Assembly: GCF_014212055.1 (NCBI RefSeq)
Contig: NZ_JACJVO010000033.1
Coordinates: 62,001 to 126,000 of the forward strand
Reading direction: 5' to 3'
Length of the DNA: 64,000 nucleotides
From: Cohnella zeiphila
GTDB lineage: Bacteria > Bacillota > Bacilli > Paenibacillales > Paenibacillaceae
Below are positions 61,208 to 64,000 of this stretch, in pieces; the first letter of the stretch is position 1; each line of letters opens with the position of its first letter. A program made the position numbers and the translations under genes. The notes under the pieces are model-generated. The model was not told where the DNA came from. It did no database searches and saw only the letters and a program-made list of their open reading frames with translations.

Positions 61208-62497
61208 CTAGAATCTCACCAAATCCTGAACCTGCACCGGCTGACCGGTGCGGATGGAGCGATTGGCCGCGATGCCCGTCAGAATGGACCGCGCCCCGTC
61301 GATATGATTCGCCGCCCGATGGAACGGGTCTTCGACCGGCGTACCGAAAATATCGTTCAGCATGACGGTATCGCCGCCGCCGTGGCCGCCGACTCCTTCT
61401 TCTGCCTTCACTTCGTACGGAGCGCCGAACATCGGATAAACGGTAATCTTCTGCCCGAGCAGGGCGCCTTCTTCGGACTTCTCCCCGCCCGCGTTCACAT
61501 ACGACTGCTCGACGACTTCCATCTCCAATCTTCCCTTGCTGCCGTTAAAAGCGATTCGATATCCTTCCCACGGGAGATAGGCGTTCAAGGAGTAAGTCAG
61601 AATGGCATTGTTCTTGTAGCGGACCATGACTCCCATCGTGTCCTCGATGCTGATGCCGTCGCCAAAGACGCTCTGATCGCGGCGATAGCCGTCCTCGTGC
61701 TCCGCGTCCAAGTACAGCGCCTTGTGTTGTTCTTTCTGATCCATGTGCAGCGCAAAAGGATCGTCCTTGGCCAACGGATTGCCGGTCGACCGGTCGTAAA
61801 ACCGGGTAATGCCGCGGCGCTCCGCGTTTTCTTTGCCGTAAAAGCGAAGATCGCCGAATGCGAACACCGTCTCCGGCTGGGAGTCGATCCAGAAATTGAC
61901 CAGGTCGAAGTGATGGGTCGATTTATGAACGAGCAGACCTCCGCTGTTGCGTTTATCCCGATGCCAGCGGCGGAAATAATCGGCTCCGTGTTGAGTATTC
62001 AGCAGCCATTCGAAGTGGACGGAATAGACTTCGCCGATCGCCCCGCTCGCGATCAGCTCCTTCGCCTTCGTATGATGCGGCGCATAGCGGTAGTTGAAGG
62101 TCACGCGCATGTTGCGCCCGGTACGCTTGACGGCATCGAGAATTTCCTGGCATTTCTTCTCGTCGACCGTCATCGGTTTTTCCGTCACGACATCGCAGCC
62201 CAGCTCCATCGCCCGAATGATGTAATGATGATGCGTGCGATCGATGCTGGTCACGATGACGGCATCGGGCTTCTCCGCCGCGATCATCTCTTCGAACTGC
62301 TCGGCTTTATAGGTATTCGCCGCCGGATAGTCGTACTTCTCCGTCAGCAATTTATTCGCGTAGTTCATCCGCGTCTGGTTTACATCGCAAAACGCCGTCA
62401 ATTCGGACGTTTCCCGGTAATCCGTCGCAATCGCGGCATAGAACAGCTCGGCCCTGCCGCCGGCTCCCACTTGGACAAATCGTTTTTTTCTGCTCAT
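61208..62497 (-). CDS. Gfo/Idh/MocA-family NAD(P)-dependent oxidoreductase
   Basis: 429 residues, AAAGGGTGA before the ATG. N-terminal Rossmann motif (FVQVGAGGRAELF), EKP signature in VVTEKPMTVDEK, and the GGLLVHKSTHHFDLVNFW stretch with the catalytic histidine. Such enzymes oxidise or epimerise sugars, inositols or uronates. It has its own promoter with the same 19-bp element as the glycosidase-like gene, so both are probably co-regulated. Confidence 0.93.
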   Translation of the reverse strand: MSRKKRFVQVGAGGRAELFYAAIATDYRETSELTAFCDVNQTRMNYANKLLTEKYDYPAANTYKAEQFEEMIAAEKPDAVIVTSIDRTHHHYIIRAMELGCDVVTEKPMTVDEKKCQEILDAVKRTGRNMRVTFNYRYAPHHTKAKELIASGAIGEVYSVHFEWLLNTQHGADYFRRWHRDKRNSGGLLVHKSTHHFDLVNFWIDSQPETVFAFGDLRFYGKENAERRGITRFYDRSTGNPLAKDDPFALHMDQKEQHKALYLDAEHEDGYRRDQSVFGDGISIEDTMGVMVRYKNNAILTYSLNAYLPWEGYRIAFNGSKGRLEMEVVEQSYVNAGGEKSEEGALLGQKITVYPMFGAPYEVKAEEGVGGHGGGDTVMLNDIFGTPVEDPFHRAANHIDGARSILTGIAANRSIRTGQPVQVQDLVRF

Positions 62498-62560
62498 TTC
62501 TCGTCACCCTTTATGTGTAATTGATAGGATTGCTTCCTCTATACAGGATAAGTTGTCGGC

Positions 62561-62605
62561 GCCGTTCAGGTCGATATTCAGGATCTGGGTTATTCGTCTT
62601 CTGCT
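62561..62605 (-). promoter_or_regulatory. Promoter region of the Gfo/Idh/MocA gene: second copy of the 19-bp repeat
   Basis: GCCGTTCAGGTCGATATTC at 62561-62579, identical to 61030-61048. On the minus strand TGAACG, 17 bp, TGTATA follows it, as in the other copy. One further element (TATTCGTCTTCTGCT, 62591) resembles the direct-repeat unit. Confidence 0.55.
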
Positions 62606-63270
62606 ATCGTTCCTCGCCGATTCTTATGCTTAAGCAGCCAATTATAAATATCTTCGCGGCGGTACGTTTCCGTCCAACAGTCATGGCGCGCTTCGGGGTA
62701 AATCGTAAACTGTACCGGATTTCCATGAGCCTGAAGTGCACGCACCATTTCCTCCGTATATCCGATCGGCACGACGTCGTCCTTGGCGCCGTGAAAAGTC
62801 AAAATCGGCATATGCCGCAAGTTCCCGGCCCTCCACGACATCCCTCCGCCGCATACGGGAAGGATGGCGGCGAACATTCGGGGGTGCTCCATCGCGATCT
62901 CCCAGGTGCCGAAGCCGCCCATGCTCATTCCCGTCAAATAGATTCGTTCGGAATCCACGCGGTATTGTCTGCGAATGCCGGCGATGGCTTCCATCACCCG
63001 ATCCTGCTGCATAATCCAAACCGAATCTTCGGGACACTGGGGCGCGAGCAGGAGGAAGGGAAACTCCCTTCCTTCCGCCGCTTCCTTCGCAGGTCCGTGC
63101 CGATCGAGGAGAGCGGGATCGCTTCCGCGCTCACCCGCTCCGTGCAGGAAAACAACGAGCGGCCAAGCCGTATCCGGATCGTTCTCATACGCGTCGGGCA
63201 CATAAACCCGACCGTTCATCTCCAGCTCCCGCGAAATCCGAACCTGCTCTTTTACGGTCATCTTCCTCAC
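62590..63270 (-). CDS. Alpha/beta hydrolase, prolyl-oligopeptidase-like esterase
   Basis: GTG start with GGAGGAG close upstream; 226 residues. Oxyanion region FLHGAGERG, nucleophile GMSMGG, acid in HGAKDDVVP and histidine in EARHDCW make a full triad. It has no signal peptide. Proteins of this kind next to sugar genes are often carbohydrate esterases; a deacetylase or feruloyl-type role is possible but unproven. Confidence 0.9.
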   Translation of the reverse strand: MRKMTVKEQVRISRELEMNGRVYVPDAYENDPDTAWPLVVFLHGAGERGSDPALLDRHGPAKEAAEGREFPFLLLAPQCPEDSVWIMQQDRVMEAIAGIRRQYRVDSERIYLTGMSMGGFGTWEIAMEHPRMFAAILPVCGGGMSWRAGNLRHMPILTFHGAKDDVVPIGYTEEMVRALQAHGNPVQFTIYPEARHDCWTETYRREDIYNWLLKHKNRRGTIAEDE

Positions 63271-63305
63271 CTTGCTCCTCCATCCTCTCTTTCCATTGCG
63301 AAAAT

Positions 63306-63331
63306 CTGGCCGGCGTCGGAACGCCGGCCAG
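63306..63331 (-). terminator. Rho-independent terminator after the surface protein gene
   Basis: CTGGCCGGCG (63306-63315) with CGCCGGCCAG (63322-63331), followed by ATTTT on the minus strand. Confidence 0.82.
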
Positions 63332-63355
63332 GTCTTTTCGCAACTGTCATGCGCG

Positions 63356-64000
63356 CTACTTCGTCCAGAGTGCGGTTAAGGCATTGCCGTCGTTAATCAG
63401 TACCGTCTTTCCGGCATTCTCAATGCTTCCGGCCAATGCCTCATTGTCCAGATGCTTGATGAAATCCTGAATGTGCTTCGCAGCCTGTTCAGGTCTGCCG
63501 TCATCCATCTGATGATGCGCCTGATCCAACTCATTCGTCAGAACCTGCTTCGCATCCCCCGCATACCGCGCAAGCAGGTGCTTCATGGAATCGATGCTCG
63601 TGGTCACCGTAAACGGAAAGGCGATCTCCAAGCGGTTGCCGGCCAGATCCTCGGCCGTAATCGTCGCCGTATGGGCGCCGACTTGACCGACCAGATCCAC
63701 GGTCGCGCCGTCTGCCGACTGCGGGTCGACGGCGTAGTCCTCTCCGTCGATCGCCAGCTTGGCGTCGGTTAAGCCGGTAAGGGTATCCCAAGCCTTGAAC
63801 GTAAGCGGCCATTCATCGTCGAACGATCCCCCCTGCGCCAAGGTATTGCCGTTTGCGCTGAGACTGAATGCCGGCGGCGTGCTGTCGACGATGACGTCAA
63901 CACCGGCTGATAGCGTCACTCCCGAAAGCGTAACGGTTGCCGTCAGACGAGCGGTCCCCTCCTGGACCGCGGTGACCGAACCGGCGGAATCGACGGTCGC
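63356..64000 (-). CDS. C-terminal part of a large secreted protein (Ig-like and FIMAH-like domains, partial)
   Basis: The frame enters from the right edge and ends at 63356; 214 residues are in view. First comes the end of a bacterial Ig-like (Big2) domain (GSVTAVQEGTARLTATVTLSG), then an Ig-like beta domain (VDSTPPAFSLSANG ... ITAEDLAGNRLEIAFPFTV), then a helical C-terminal module (LDQAHHQMDDGRPEQAAKHI) of the FIMAH type seen at the ends of secreted polysaccharide-degrading enzymes. The catalytic part is outside the window. It probably makes the oligosaccharide that the Lpl importer takes up. Confidence 0.8.
   Translation of the reverse strand, partial: ATVDSAGSVTAVQEGTARLTATVTLSGVTLSAGVDVIVDSTPPAFSLSANGNTLAQGGSFDDEWPLTFKAWDTLTGLTDAKLAIDGEDYAVDPQSADGATVDLVGQVGAHTATITAEDLAGNRLEIAFPFTVTTSIDSMKHLLARYAGDAKQVLTNELDQAHHQMDDGRPEQAAKHIQDFIKHLDNEALAGSIENAGKTVLINDGNALTALWTK

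Noticed and set aside
1..64000. CRISPR arrays, IS elements, prophage genes, tRNA and rRNA genes
   Set aside because: Looked for on both strands; no regular spaced repeats, transposase motifs, phage structural genes or conserved RNA sequences were seen.

Overview
The window looks like a chromosomal segment of a GC-rich, spore-forming Firmicute of the Paenibacillaceae (Paenibacillus or Cohnella type). Reasons: spore genes (YheC/D-type ATP-grasp, CwlJ), strong AGGAGG ribosome binding sites with frequent GTG/TTG starts, Lpl-type sugar ABC transporters paired with a membrane-bound AraC-type regulator, huge discoidin-domain secreted proteins, an aa3/bo3-type quinol oxidase and CstR-type persulfide sensing. 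No tRNA, rRNA, IS element, prophage or CRISPR array was seen.

Layout. 1-5.9 kb (minus): sugar ABC permeases, a skeletonised GH2 relic, and a large secreted discoidin/barrel protein with a circularly permuted domain inserted in its barrel. 6-12 kb: an anchored coiled-coil protein of unknown function, a YheC/D-like protein, the adaA-adaB alkylation-repair pair, a DedA protein, a very small transcription unit with two mini-ORFs, and an M20 amidohydrolase. 12.3-24.5 kb: an 11-gene minus-strand catabolic operon (pxpB, pxpC, ABC ATPase, permease and binding protein, UbiD decarboxylase, pxpA, fumarate-reductase-like flavoprotein, 2Fe-2S protein, dihydroxyphthalate-decarboxylase-like protein, flavin monooxygenase) with a divergent IclR regulator. 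I do not recognise this combination as a described pathway; a heterocyclic or cyclic-amide substrate is the best guess. 24.6-33 kb: a Cfr-type 23S rRNA methyltransferase whose ribosome binding site is buried in a perfect 9-bp hairpin, cwlJ, an aldo/keto reductase, an MBL hydrolase, a serine hydrolase with a divergent HxlR regulator, a PhyH dioxygenase and an AraC regulator.

33.3-39.9 kb: a flavin-based trans-membrane electron-transfer set (anchored FMN-binding protein, ApbE flavin transferase, NqrB/RnfD-like membrane protein, ferredoxin, ferredoxin-NADP reductase) beside a divergent OmpR/histidine-kinase pair and a VIT1-family transporter. 39.9-44.1 kb: a cst-type persulfide detoxification operon (TusA-rhodanese, rhodanese-MBL, TusA, TauE, DsrE) and cstR with two matching operators. 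44.1-48.4 kb: CadC-like repressor, CadA-type P-ATPase and a MATE exporter. 48.5-52.8 kb: qoxABCD quinol oxidase with a leading small membrane protein. 52.9-64 kb: a polysaccharide-utilisation locus (ABC transporter, sensor-AraC regulator, six-hairpin glycosidase-like protein, Gfo/Idh/MocA oxidoreductase, esterase-like hydrolase, end of a large surface protein), with 21-bp-spaced direct repeats at two of its promoters, a 19-bp exact repeat upstream of two of its genes, and similar 21-bp-spaced repeats in front of the 5.9-kb secreted protein.

Starts were chosen by ribosome binding site where the longest frame was implausible. All functions come from motifs and remembered family sequences; no search was run.
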